Of a stretch of DNA of 63,987 bases, positions 1 through 7,747 are shown one piece after another. The notes under the pieces are model-generated. The model was not told the origin of the DNA and ran no database searches. It saw nothing but the letters and a program-made list of their open reading frames with translations. This DNA is from Eubacterium sp. ER2. GTDB taxonomy: Bacteria; Bacillota; Clostridia; Lachnospirales; Lachnospiraceae. The first letter of the stretch is position 1. The number at the start of each line of letters is the position of its first letter. The stretch covers positions 1 through 63,987 of the forward strand of contig NZ_JPJE01000022.1 in assembly GCF_000765215.1 (NCBI RefSeq), in the 5' to 3' direction. The position numbers and the translations under genes were made by a program.

Positions 1-87
1 TGACGCCCTTGCCATTAGCTGCACCCTTCCCACTGCCGGGCGGGTCAGGGACTTTCACCCGTTAGAACGTGTGCCCGCCGGGCACAC
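1..87 (-). mobile_element. 5' end of a group II intron (rest lies outside the window)
   Basis: Read on the minus strand from position 87, the sequence begins GTGTGCCC, which fits the bacterial group II intron 5' consensus GUGYG. A 9-bp hairpin follows at 69-87, then a GGGTGAAAGTCCC stretch and a CTAATGGCAAGGG stretch that I associate with domain I of such introns. The first intron base falls directly after the T-run of the azlD terminator. Class C group II introns are known to insert at that position, so class C is inferred, although the sequence alone does not fix the class. No intron-encoded protein is visible because only the first 87 bases are here. Confidence 0.6.
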
Positions 88-121
88 AAAACGGCAGGAG
101 GTCTTTCAAAAGACCGCCTGC
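88..121 (-). terminator. Rho-independent terminator of azlCD
   Basis: On the minus strand a stem of CAGG-C-GGTCTTT pairs with AAAGACC-T-CCTG around a two-base loop and is followed by CCGTTTT. The stem overlaps the azlD stop codon. The intron-like sequence starts right after the T-run. Confidence 0.75.
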
Positions 122-438
122 ACAAGAAACATATAGAGCACTGTGCCGGCTCCGATGCTGAGAAGGTTATTCCTCTTCCACACATGGAGCCCGGCCGTGA
201 CCAGCACCGCCGCTGCTTCCGGTATCCCATGAGGAGCCGAGAGCACCGGCGTTGTTTTTAGGCAGTAGACAACCAGCATGCCGATGACAGCCGGCGTCAG
301 CACCCTTCCCAGGTACTGGACCACATCCGGTATCTCCTTCCCTTTTGGAAAGATGAGGAAGGGGACCACCCTGGTGGCAAAGGTGGTCAGAGCCACCGCA
401 AGGATAATAAGCAGCGACATTCCCACACTTAACGGCAT
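106..438 (-). CDS. azlD: Branched-chain amino acid transport protein AzlD
   Basis: Small membrane subunit of the AzlCD branched-chain amino acid exporter family. The 110-residue product has about four hydrophobic segments and the RVVPFLIFPKGKEIPD stretch typical of AzlD. Its start lies inside the end of azlC (10-bp overlap), so the two are translationally coupled. The stop is embedded in the terminator hairpin. CodY, the usual branched-chain amino acid sensor, is encoded elsewhere in the window, but no CodY site was identified here. Confidence 0.9.
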   Translation of the reverse strand: MPLSVGMSLLIILAVALTTFATRVVPFLIFPKGKEIPDVVQYLGRVLTPAVIGMLVVYCLKTTPVLSAPHGIPEAAAVLVTAGLHVWKRNNLLSIGAGTVLYMFLVQAVF

Positions 439-1136
439 ACTCTCGCCCCCTCTCTCTCAAGGCGGGTCCGCCCCACAAAGAGGACAAGGACAATGAGCAG
501 CATGGAGGGCAGGACAAAGCTGTCCGCCCCGAAGATCTGCAGACAGATAAACGCCGCCGCCACGCCGATCACCTCCGGCGCCCTGTTCTTCGCGTCCATC
601 CACTGCTCCACAAAGATCACCACAAAGAGGGCTGTCATGGCAAAGTCAATGCCCTCCGAGTTGAAGGGGATCAGCGTCCCCGCAAGGGAACCGATGACTG
701 AGCCGATAACCCAGTAGGACTGATCCATGATGGAGATGGCAAAGAGAAATTTCTCCTCGTCCACATCCGGCGGCACCTTTGTGGTACACAAAAGCGAGTA
801 GGTCTCATCTGTCAGTCCGAAAATCATATACCATCTCTTTTTTCCCATGGAGTGAAATCTGTCCAGCAGGGATATCCCATAGAAAATATGTCTTATATTC
901 ACCATCAGCGTCATAAAAACGACCTGGACAAAAGAAATACCCGGCACGAAAAAATTCACCGCCAGATATTGTCCCGAGCCCGCGTACACCAGAAGGCTCA
1001 TCAGCATAGCCCACAAAAAATTATACCCTTTTTCCGCGTACATCACGCCGAAGGCGATCCCGATAAACAGATACCCTGTCAGAACCGGTATCGTGTACGG
1101 GAACGCCTTCCGAAATGCATGTCTGTATCCTCTCAT
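429..1136 (-). CDS. azlC: Branched-chain amino acid permease/exporter AzlC
   Basis: Large subunit of the AzlCD exporter, 235 residues with several hydrophobic helices. The early segment containing GYLFIGIAFGVMYAEKG and the YAGSGQYLAVNFF motif are characteristic of AzlC/YgaZ. Length is normal for the family. It precedes and overlaps azlD, forming the two-subunit transporter. Only 38 bases separate it from the upstream secreted-protein gene, so a shared transcript is possible. Confidence 0.92.
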   Translation of the reverse strand: MRGYRHAFRKAFPYTIPVLTGYLFIGIAFGVMYAEKGYNFLWAMLMSLLVYAGSGQYLAVNFFVPGISFVQVVFMTLMVNIRHIFYGISLLDRFHSMGKKRWYMIFGLTDETYSLLCTTKVPPDVDEEKFLFAISIMDQSYWVIGSVIGSLAGTLIPFNSEGIDFAMTALFVVIFVEQWMDAKNRAPEVIGVAAAFICLQIFGADSFVLPSMLLIVLVLFVGRTRLEREGARVCR

Positions 1137-1174
1137 ACTTCCTGCGTCCTTTTTATCCTTCTCGTATATTCAAT

Positions 1175-1828
1175 CTACTGCTGCCCCGTCGAGGCCGCCT
1201 CCAGATCGGCCAGAGCCTCCGCCAGGATAGCGTCCGACGCCACAGCCTGGTCGTAGGCCGCCTGGACCTGGTCCATCAGCCGGGCCGCATCCTCCTGGGA
1301 TGCCAAAAGCTGCGCCGCATCCTTCGTGTCCTCATCCGGCAGCTCCTCCTCCACACAGGGCTTCCCTGTCTCCTTGTCCTCCCCGATATAGAGAGTCTCA
1401 AGGCCGGGAACCATAGTGTAGATATCCTTTATCTTCATATCATAGCGGACGAACGCCAGATATGTGTCCCTGTATTTTCCCCGCTTCGTGTAGATCCTCA
1501 GATTTTCGTATCCTTCCGCGAAGGGGCTCTGCGCAGTCCTCTCCTCATAGTACCTTCGGACTGCCTCTGTAATTTGGGAGTCTGTCTCCTCCGTCAGCGG
1601 ATTGCTCTCCGCCTCCTGCCATCCTTTGTTCTCTGTCTGCACGTCTTCACTCTGGACGGATACGGCCTGGGCCTTCCTGTCCCTGGCACTGTCCTGTGCA
1701 GCTTTGTCCCCTCCGTAAACAGCTCCGGCAGCTGCTGCGGCCACGGCCAGCAGCGCACAGACAGCGATCACTGTCATGCGACTTCTGCTTCCCGCGTCCT
1801 GGCTGCCCTTTTTTCTGTTTTCTTTCAT
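1175..1828 (-). CDS. Membrane-anchored extracytoplasmic protein of unknown function
   Basis: I do not recognise the family. The start at 1828 is chosen because GGAGG sits five bases upstream; the longer frame to 1897 lacks such a site. The 217-residue product begins with a basic stretch (KENRKKG), then a hydrophobic segment of about 20 residues (VIAVCALLAVAAAAAGAV) that should anchor it in the membrane. A charged region and a compact middle part rich in Tyr and Lys follow, with an acidic, Ala-rich, probably helical C-terminus. The topology suggests a domain outside the cell. It lies upstream of azlCD on the same strand. Confidence 0.7.
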   Translation of the reverse strand: MKENRKKGSQDAGSRSRMTVIAVCALLAVAAAAAGAVYGGDKAAQDSARDRKAQAVSVQSEDVQTENKGWQEAESNPLTEETDSQITEAVRRYYEERTAQSPFAEGYENLRIYTKRGKYRDTYLAFVRYDMKIKDIYTMVPGLETLYIGEDKETGKPCVEEELPDEDTKDAAQLLASQEDAARLMDQVQAAYDQAVASDAILAEALADLEAASTGQQ

Positions 1829-1949
1829 GATAACCTCCATTACATCTGTGATCATCAGGCGCCGGCAGACAAGGGGCACTACAAATGATACTCGCAAACA
1901 TTTAAAAAGTCAAGGCAGGTCCATCAGGCAGTTTTTTTCAAATTTCCCC

Positions 1950-1978
1950 TTGTTTTTTCCAGTTGGTTGTGCTATTAT
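1950..1978 (+). promoter_or_regulatory. Promoter of tRNA-Arg
   Basis: TTGTTT at 1950-1955 and TATTAT at 1973-1978 with a 17-base spacer. The predicted start is within a few bases of the mature tRNA 5' end at 1986. Confidence 0.7.
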
Positions 1979-1985
1979 ACTATTT

Positions 1986-2057
1986 GTCTCTGTAGCTCAG
2001 TGGATAGAGCACTGCCCTCCGGAGGCAGGTGCGCCAGTTCGACTCTGGTCAGAGACG
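1986..2057 (+). tRNA. tRNA-Arg (anticodon CCG)
   Basis: A full cloverleaf can be drawn. The acceptor stem GTCTCTG pairs with CAGAGAC. The D arm is GCTC...GAGC and the anticodon stem is CTGCC/GGCAG, with loop CTCCGGA giving anticodon CCG. The T arm is GCCAG-TTCGACT-CTGGT. The discriminator base is G and CCA is not encoded. It reads the CGG arginine codon. Confidence 0.95.
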
Positions 2058-2061
2058 TAAA

Positions 2062-2095
2062 GAGGAACAGCTTCAACGGCTGTTCCTCTTTTTTT
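2062..2095 (+). terminator. Terminator of tRNA-Arg
   Basis: Nine-base-pair stem GAGGAACAG / CTGTTCCTC followed by a run of seven T. Confidence 0.9.
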
Positions 2096-2122
2096 GTGGG
2101 ATACGCCCCGAGGACGTCTCCT

Positions 2123-3049
2123 TCAGCTCTCCGGCCTGTCCATCGCCCAGAGGGGCAGGCTCAGCCTGTCTTCCTTCCGCTTGTAGTGGTAGGGAATGTC
2201 TGACAAAACCTCCTCCTCCCTCACCTGGGTCTCATTGATCTCCTTTACGATCATGGCCGTCTCCCGCCAGGAGGGGGCGCTGCTGTCAGGCACGATGATC
2301 ACCTCGTGGATACTGCTTGGAAGCACGTAGAAGTCCTCCTTCAGATAGCTTCCGATATGCTTCAGGACATCCTTATATAGGACTGCCGCTGCCCCGAAGT
2401 TCCGAATGCGGTTTGTGAGGATGTACATGCTGTATCCCCGCCGCTCATCCGGATCCTCCTCCGGGGCGGCCGGCCCCTCCTCCTCCGTCAGGAGGGCGTA
2501 CAGCGTTGTAAACTCCTCCGGGAGGAGCCTTTCTGTGTTGGCGCGGGCCTCCTCGTAGATCTCCTCTTTGGTGACCTTCCACCACTCCAGATGCTCGTTC
2601 CTCACAAGCATGGTGGCGATCCTGTCATCCTCCTTCATGTCCACCAGCACGTGGAAGACGATGGCCAGATCCAGATAGGGGACGTAGGGCACCTGCCGGA
2701 GCAGCTCCCGGTTCTTCTCCCTGTTGATGAGCTGATAAATCAGCCTGGGCCGCACATTGACGTACTTTGTCACAAACTCCCCCTCCCAGGAATGCCGCGT
2801 CCGCACATGGGCGTAGAGGCTCAGGATCTGGTCCGCCACCTGTTCAAAGGGACAGCCCTGCCTGTACCGCTCATAGTACTCCTCCAGATAGATGGTGGGG
2901 GACACATTGACGCCTGGCTCGCAGAACACGATCCCCTTCCTCTTCATCCCGTTGTTTTTTGTCACCTGTCTGACGTAGAGAGATCTTCCCCCGTCAAGAC
3001 TGCCTCTTAACTTCTCTTCCATCCGCTCTATAAACTGTTCATACGACAT
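2123..3049 (-). CDS. DUF5688-like protein
   Basis: Cytoplasmic-looking protein of 308 residues with no signal peptide or membrane segment. The start at 3049 is preferred over an upstream in-frame codon because AAAGGAG lies just before it. The KNNGMKRKG, NVSPTIYLEEYYERY and late GGYSMYILTNR-type stretches resemble the DUF5688 proteins common in Lachnospiraceae. These occur in large families and have no known biochemical role. Its 3' end faces the tRNA-Arg terminator, so it may share that hairpin. Confidence 0.7.
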   Translation of the reverse strand: MSYEQFIERMEEKLRGSLDGGRSLYVRQVTKNNGMKRKGIVFCEPGVNVSPTIYLEEYYERYRQGCPFEQVADQILSLYAHVRTRHSWEGEFVTKYVNVRPRLIYQLINREKNRELLRQVPYVPYLDLAIVFHVLVDMKEDDRIATMLVRNEHLEWWKVTKEEIYEEARANTERLLPEEFTTLYALLTEEEGPAAPEEDPDERRGYSMYILTNRIRNFGAAAVLYKDVLKHIGSYLKEDFYVLPSSIHEVIIVPDSSAPSWRETAMIVKEINETQVREEEVLSDIPYHYKRKEDRLSLPLWAMDRPES

Positions 3050-3171
3050 AGTTCTCCTTTCCCTGCATGTCAACTTGTGAAGTGCTGCCTGAAACAGGCT
3101 GATCTGAAAAAAGATATTCAGAGCTCCCATGACCCGGGCTCCCGGAACGAATATTATGGTGACTTATATTA

Positions 3172-3206
3172 TAAAAAAGCCCTGCAAAAAATGCAAGGCT
3201 TTTCAG
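3172..3206 (-). terminator. Terminator of efp
   Basis: On the minus strand AAAGCC-TGC pairs with GCA-GGCTTT around a T-rich loop and is followed by a further T-run; it lies 27 bases past the efp stop. Confidence 0.8.
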
Positions 3207-3232
3207 ACATTCTTTTTAATTTTCAGAGCAGA

Positions 3233-3790
3233 TTATACTCTGGACAGATACTCGCCTGTACGTGTGTCGATCTTCAGCACATCGTCCTGGTTCACAAAGA
3301 GGGGAACCATGATCTGCGCGCCTGTCTCCACGATAGCCGGCTTTGTAGCGCCTGTGGCTGTATCGCCCTTCACGCCCGGCTCTGTCTCTGTCACGCGGAG
3401 CTCAACTGTGATAGGCGGCTCGATAGCAAACACATTTCCCTCGTGGGAGATCACCTTTACTGTGTCGTTCTCTTTTACGAACTTGAGGGAGTCGCCCACA
3501 ACGTCCGCGTTGACAGCCAGCTGGTCAAAGGTCTCCATGTCCATGAAGTTGTAGAGATCTCCGTCTGAGTACAGATACTGCATATCCTTTCTGTCGATAT
3601 GAGCTGTCTCAAATTTCTCTGTGGGGCGGAATGTCTTCTCAACAACGCCGCCGTTGATAATGTTCTTTAACTTTGTACGAACAAAAGCCGCGCCTTTACC
3701 CGGCTTTACGTGCTGGAAATCAAGAATCTGATAAATGTTTCCCTCAATCTCCACAGTTAATCCGTTTTTAAAATCTCCTGCTGAAACCAT
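3233..3790 (-). CDS. efp: Translation elongation factor P
   Basis: EF-P relieves ribosome stalling at polyproline stretches. The 185-residue length and three-domain OB-fold pattern are normal. The loop [11 protein letters not shown] near residues 27-37 carries the lysine that is modified in many bacteria. No modification gene was seen nearby. A GGAGG site lies seven bases before the ATG, and a sigma-A-type promoter (3850-3878) and a terminator flank it, so it is probably monocistronic. Confidence 0.97.
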   Translation of the reverse strand: MVSAGDFKNGLTVEIEGNIYQILDFQHVKPGKGAAFVRTKLKNIINGGVVEKTFRPTEKFETAHIDRKDMQYLYSDGDLYNFMDMETFDQLAVNADVVGDSLKFVKENDTVKVISHEGNVFAIEPPITVELRVTETEPGVKGDTATGATKPAIVETGAQIMVPLFVNQDDVLKIDTRTGEYLSRV

Positions 3791-3849
3791 TATAATCCTC
3801 CTTAAACTGTACCTTCAGATAGCACATGTCGTTCTTTTTCACTTGTTCC

Positions 3850-3878
3850 ATTTTATAATACTCTGGTACTTTTTTCAA
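3850..3878 (-). promoter_or_regulatory. Promoter of efp
   Basis: On the minus strand TTGAAA (3873-3878) and TAAAAT (3850-3855) with a 17-base spacer. The -35 box overlaps the end of yqeG. Confidence 0.6.
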
Positions 3879-4384
3879 CCTTTTTTTCCATTCAGGCTCT
3901 TTCTGTAAAAATGGAGCACGATTTTTTCCAGATAGCGCTTCAGGACGATCTGGATCTCCTCCCTGGGGTGGATGGGCTTTACGAGGATGCTCGGGATCCC
4001 CGCCCGCTTTGCTCCCCACACGTCGGTAAAGAGCTGATCCCCTATGAACACCGTGCTCTCCCTGTCCGTGCCCATAATCTCCATAGCCCTGAGATAATTT
4101 TTCACAGAGGGCTTATGGGCATTGTAGACATAGTCCACCTGGATGGGCTCATTGAAGGTCTTCACCCGCTTCTCCTGGTTGTTGGAGATCAGGCAGCACC
4201 GAAAGCCAATATCCTTGAGTCTTGCAAAGAGACGCACCGCCCGCTCGTCGGCAGGCGCCCCGTGGGGGACAAGGGTGTTATCGATGTCAAAGATCAGGCC
4301 CCGCACACCCTCCTCGTACAGCTTCTCAAAATCTATCACGTATGTGGAAGCCACATACCTGTCGGGAAAAAATCGATCAAACAT
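3875..4384 (-). CDS. YqeG-type HAD-superfamily phosphatase
   Basis: A 169-residue HAD hydrolase of the YqeG family. The nucleophile motif DIDNTLV is near residue 33, the second motif LISNN near residue 66, and GDQLFTDVWGA near residue 116. Related members act as phosphatases, for example on phosphatidylglycerophosphate, but the substrate here is not determined. Its ATG overlaps the stop of the shikimate kinase fusion by one base (TAATG), so it is translationally coupled to it. Confidence 0.88.
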   Translation of the reverse strand: MFDRFFPDRYVASTYVIDFEKLYEEGVRGLIFDIDNTLVPHGAPADERAVRLFARLKDIGFRCCLISNNQEKRVKTFNEPIQVDYVYNAHKPSVKNYLRAMEIMGTDRESTVFIGDQLFTDVWGAKRAGIPSILVKPIHPREEIQIVLKRYLEKIVLHFYRKSLNGKKG

Positions 4385-5169
4385 TATTTATCTTCCATCT
4401 CCGTCAGCTTCTGGATCATTTCCTCGCACACCTGGAGCACAGTCTTTCCGTCTGTGTTCACCACAATGTCCGCGGCCGCCTCATATTTCTCCCGGCGCTG
4501 CTCCATCAGCTCTGAAATCCCCTGCACATTCTTCCGCCCGTTGAGCACTGGGCGGTTGTTGCTGTCCTTCACTCTCTCATAGATGGTCTCCGGACTTGCG
4601 GTCAGAAGAACGACCCGGCCGTTCTTCTTCATCTCAGCCACATTTCTCTCCCGCATGGCTACGCCGCCTCCGCAGGAGATAACCGTGTTCTTCCTGGACT
4701 GCATCTCGATCAGCAGGTTCGTCTCCAGCTCGCGGAAATACTCCTCACCGTATGTGGCGAAGATATCCTGGATACTCATCTCTTCCCGCTCCTCGATCAC
4801 CTGGTCCATCTCCACGATATTCATGGCGAACATGGTGCTCAGATAATCGGAGATGGTTGTCTTTCCGGCCCCCATAAATCCGATGAGGATAATATTGTAG
4901 TCAAACAGCTTTCTCGCCTGGATACGCTTGCTGTTGCGGTTGATCCGGCGGAAGACATCGTAGATCTCTTCTCTGTATTTATTGTCACCAAGCTTCTCCT
5001 TCAGACGCGCCGCCTGCTTTGCCTCCTGCTGGGGCTGGAGAATGGGCATGCCGTACTCTTCCTTGTAGGCCATGATCTTCTCCACTATGGCGTTTCTCTC
5101 TACCAGCGCATCAATAATCTTGTCGTCGCACAGCGCAAGCTGTTCACGGTACATCTCCAAATCGTTCAT
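4384..5169 (-). CDS. aroK: Chorismate mutase-shikimate kinase fusion
   Basis: Two domains in one 261-residue chain. Residues 1 to about 88 form an AroQ-type chorismate mutase-like helical domain (LEMYREQLALCDDKIIDALVER). Residues from about 92 form a shikimate kinase with P-loop GFMGAGKTT, a core DQVIEE region and SCGGGVAMRE. Shikimate kinase phosphorylates shikimate three steps before chorismate, and the mutase turns chorismate into prephenate, so the fusion joins early and late steps of aromatic synthesis. Whether the mutase domain is catalytic or an allosteric sensor is not visible from sequence. Confidence 0.88.
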   Translation of the reverse strand: MNDLEMYREQLALCDDKIIDALVERNAIVEKIMAYKEEYGMPILQPQQEAKQAARLKEKLGDNKYREEIYDVFRRINRNSKRIQARKLFDYNIILIGFMGAGKTTISDYLSTMFAMNIVEMDQVIEEREEMSIQDIFATYGEEYFRELETNLLIEMQSRKNTVISCGGGVAMRERNVAEMKKNGRVVLLTASPETIYERVKDSNNRPVLNGRKNVQGISELMEQRREKYEAAADIVVNTDGKTVLQVCEEMIQKLTEMEDK

Positions 5170-5335
5170 CGCTTTTCTCTCCTGTTATATTATCCCAAAA
5201 TACATTTTCATATTATAGCAAAACACATGCAGATTTTCAATGAGTATAGGCGAAAAAGCGGGCTTTCCTTCCTTACGTTTAATCTTTTGGCAGAAACCAT
5301 AGATATATTCTATCATCCGCCACAAAAACATGAAT

Positions 5336-5364
5336 TTGTTTTATCTTTAACAATATTTTATAAT
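5336..5364 (+). promoter_or_regulatory. Promoter of the flavoprotein gene
   Basis: TTGTTT at 5336-5341 and a perfect TATAAT at 5359-5364 with 17 bases between. The start codon at 5420 has GGAGG at 5407-5411. Confidence 0.65.
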
Positions 5365-5419
5365 AGTATCATAGCAAGTTCAGATTATCTGAAAAACCAA
5401 AATAACGGAGGTATATTAA

Positions 5420-7420
5420 ATGAAGAACAACTTCAAACACATCTTCAGCCCCCTCACGATCAACGGCATGACACTGCCGAACCGCGTTGTCATGATGCCC
5501 ATGGGAAGCGACTTTGCCGGACACACTGGAGAGCTGAGCGATGAGCACATCAAATACTACGAGCTGCGCGCCAGAGGCGGCACAGGACTCATCATCGTGG
5601 AAAATGTATGTGTGAAATATCCGGAGGGCTCCAACGGGACAACCCAGCTGCGCATTGACAAGGACTGCTACATTCCCCGTCTTTTCAATCTGACAGAGGC
5701 CTGTCACAAATACGGCGCCTGCATGGGTGTACAGCTGAACCACGCCGGCGCTTCCGCCATGTCCTCAAGGATCGGCATGCAGCCCGTCTCCGCCTCCACT
5801 CTTCCCTCCAAGGAAGGCGGAGAGAGACCCCGCCCGCTGACAAGGGAGGAGCTCGAGAGTATCGCAAAGGATTACGGCGCTGCCGCACGCCGCGCGGTAA
5901 ACGCAGGCTTTGACATGGTGGAGATCCACGCCGGACACTCCTACCTGATCAGCCAGTTTCTCTCACCGACTATGAACGACCGTACAGACGAGTTCGGAGG
6001 CTGCGCCGAGAACCGCGCCCGCTTCTGCCGCATGGTCATCGATGAAGTGCGCGCGGCCGTCGGACCGCGAGTGCCGATTTCCCTCCGTCTGAGCGTGGAC
6101 GAGCTTGTAGAAGGCGGAAACACAGTGGAAGACTGCCTGGAATACCTGGAGTTCTTAAATGACGGTGTGGACATGTTCGACACCTCCTCCGCCCTGAACC
6201 CCTCCATCCAGTACCAGATCGACGCCAACTATCTGGAGGACGGATGGCGCTCCTACATGGCAAAGGCTGTCCGTGACAAATTCCACAAACCGACCATCGC
6301 TATCGGAAACATCCGCAATCCCCAGGTGGCTGAGGACATCCTGGATCGGGGCGACGCGGATCTGATCGGTATGGGCCGCGGACTGATCGCAGACCCCGAC
6401 TGGTGCAACAAGGCAAGATACGGACATGTGGAAGACATCCGCAAGTGTATCTCCTGCAACATCGGCTGCGTGGGCAACCGTATCGGAGGCAACAAGCCTC
6501 TGCGCTGCACCGTGAACCCGGACCTCATAAACGGAGAAGCCTACAAGAAACAGAAGGTAAACAAGCCCTGCAATGTAGTTGTAGTGGGCGCCGGCACCGC
6601 CGGACTTGAGGCTGCCTGCACAGCCGCTGAGGTGGGCTGCAATGTTACACTTCTGGAAAAGCAGGACCACATCGGCGGACTTTCCGTGGAGATTTCCAGA
6701 ATTCCGGCCAAGAAGCGTCTGGCGGACTTCCCCACCTACCTGAAGCACCGGGCAGAGGGACTTTCGAACCTGACCATCAAGACAGGCGTGGACGTAACTG
6801 TGGACATGATCAAATCCTATGAGCCGGATCTGGTTGTAAACTCCACCGGTTCCGTACCGCTCCTTCCGCCTATCGAGGGACTCCATGAGAACCTGGGCAA
6901 GGAGGGCACAGGAGTGTACGGCATCAAGGATCTGATGGGCGACATCCCGGCCTTTGACAAGGACATGACTGGCAAGAAGGTCATCGTCATCGGCGGCGGC
7001 GCTGTGGGACTTGACGTGGTAGAGTTCTTCGCTCCCCGCGGAGCCGAGACGACCATCATCGAGATGATGCCTGTGATCGGAAAGGGTCTGGACGCTTCCA
7101 CTACCTCCAGCATGAACGAGTGCATGGGAAAGCACAATGTAACGCAGCTCGTAAACACAGCCCTGCAGAAGGTAAATCCCCACTCCTTCACCGTAAAACG
7201 CGACGGCAAGGAGGAGGAGCTCCCCTTCGACTACGGCTTTGTCTGCCTCGGCATGAAGGCCTACGCTCCTCTCTGGAATGAGATCGCAGAGGGCTTTGAC
7301 GGCGAGGACACAGAGATCCTCAACATCGGCGACTCCGTTCGCGCCCGCCGTATCATAGACGGAACAGACGCAGGGCGCCACATGGTGCTTGCCACATTAG
7401 ACAGACTGGGATACCTGTAG
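5420..7420 (+). CDS. Old-yellow-enzyme family NAD(P)H:flavin oxidoreductase (2-enoate / 2,4-dienoyl-CoA reductase-like)
   Basis: A 666-residue flavoprotein with the layout of 2-enoate reductase and FadH. It has an FMN-binding TIM barrel (about 1-340) with the catalytic HAGH pair at 170-173. A CxxCxxxC cluster motif starting at residue 343 plus a later Cys indicates one 4Fe-4S centre. An FAD Rossmann motif (GAGTAG) starts near 390 and a second nucleotide motif (GGGAVG) near 525. Such enzymes reduce activated C=C bonds with NAD(P)H. It has its own promoter and terminator. BaiCD/BaiH-like bile-acid or steroid reductases share this architecture, but no bai genes are near and the substrate is unknown. 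Confidence 0.88.
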   Translation: MKNNFKHIFSPLTINGMTLPNRVVMMPMGSDFAGHTGELSDEHIKYYELRARGGTGLIIVENVCVKYPEGSNGTTQLRIDKDCYIPRLFNLTEACHKYGACMGVQLNHAGASAMSSRIGMQPVSASTLPSKEGGERPRPLTREELESIAKDYGAAARRAVNAGFDMVEIHAGHSYLISQFLSPTMNDRTDEFGGCAENRARFCRMVIDEVRAAVGPRVPISLRLSVDELVEGGNTVEDCLEYLEFLNDGVDMFDTSSALNPSIQYQIDANYLEDGWRSYMAKAVRDKFHKPTIAIGNIRNPQVAEDILDRGDADLIGMGRGLIADPDWCNKARYGHVEDIRKCISCNIGCVGNRIGGNKPLRCTVNPDLINGEAYKKQKVNKPCNVVVVGAGTAGLEAACTAAEVGCNVTLLEKQDHIGGLSVEISRIPAKKRLADFPTYLKHRAEGLSNLTIKTGVDVTVDMIKSYEPDLVVNSTGSVPLLPPIEGLHENLGKEGTGVYGIKDLMGDIPAFDKDMTGKKVIVIGGGAVGLDVVEFFAPRGAETTIIEMMPVIGKGLDASTTSSMNECMGKHNVTQLVNTALQKVNPHSFTVKRDGKEEELPFDYGFVCLGMKAYAPLWNEIAEGFDGEDTEILNIGDSVRARRIIDGTDAGRHMVLATLDRLGYL

Positions 7421-7506
7421 AGCGCACCCCGAAAAATGCTCCGGGTACAGTCAAAAACATCCTTATCCTATGAATAATGAATAAATGAACACATTCGTGT
7501 TCGCAG

Positions 7507-7572
7507 AGAAATGATCCCGCGGGATCCGGACCTCTTTCAGTCTCCGGAACTTCGCGGGATCATTTCTTTTTC
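7507..7572 (+). terminator. Terminator of the flavoprotein gene
   Basis: A 15-bp arm (7507-7521) pairs with 7553-7567 and an inner CCGGA/TCCGG adds to the stem; a T-run follows. The rest of the 327-base gap to the next gene is AT-rich and holds an upstream region with a TACAAT box near 7656 but no convincing -35 box. Confidence 0.85.
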
Positions 7573-7747
7573 CTCGGCTGAAGGCGATGCATAAATAAAC
7601 GTTTTTAAATAATATTTATAAATAATATGAATTTTTAAAACAGTTTAACCTGTGGTACAATCGAATAGTTTTAGGTAGGACGGCCGATTTACCAGAACAT
7701 TGTAACTCCTCGTATGTAATGATTTACAGAAAGGAATGTGAGAGAAA

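Noticed and set aside
6155-7381. 408-codon open frame on the minus strand
   Set aside because: Antisense to the ene-reductase with no start site or recognisable domain.
5420-7420. Bilirubin reductase (BilR)
   Set aside because: As I recall, BilR carries an HGDR motif in the barrel; this protein has the ordinary HAGH pair, so a BilR call is not supported.
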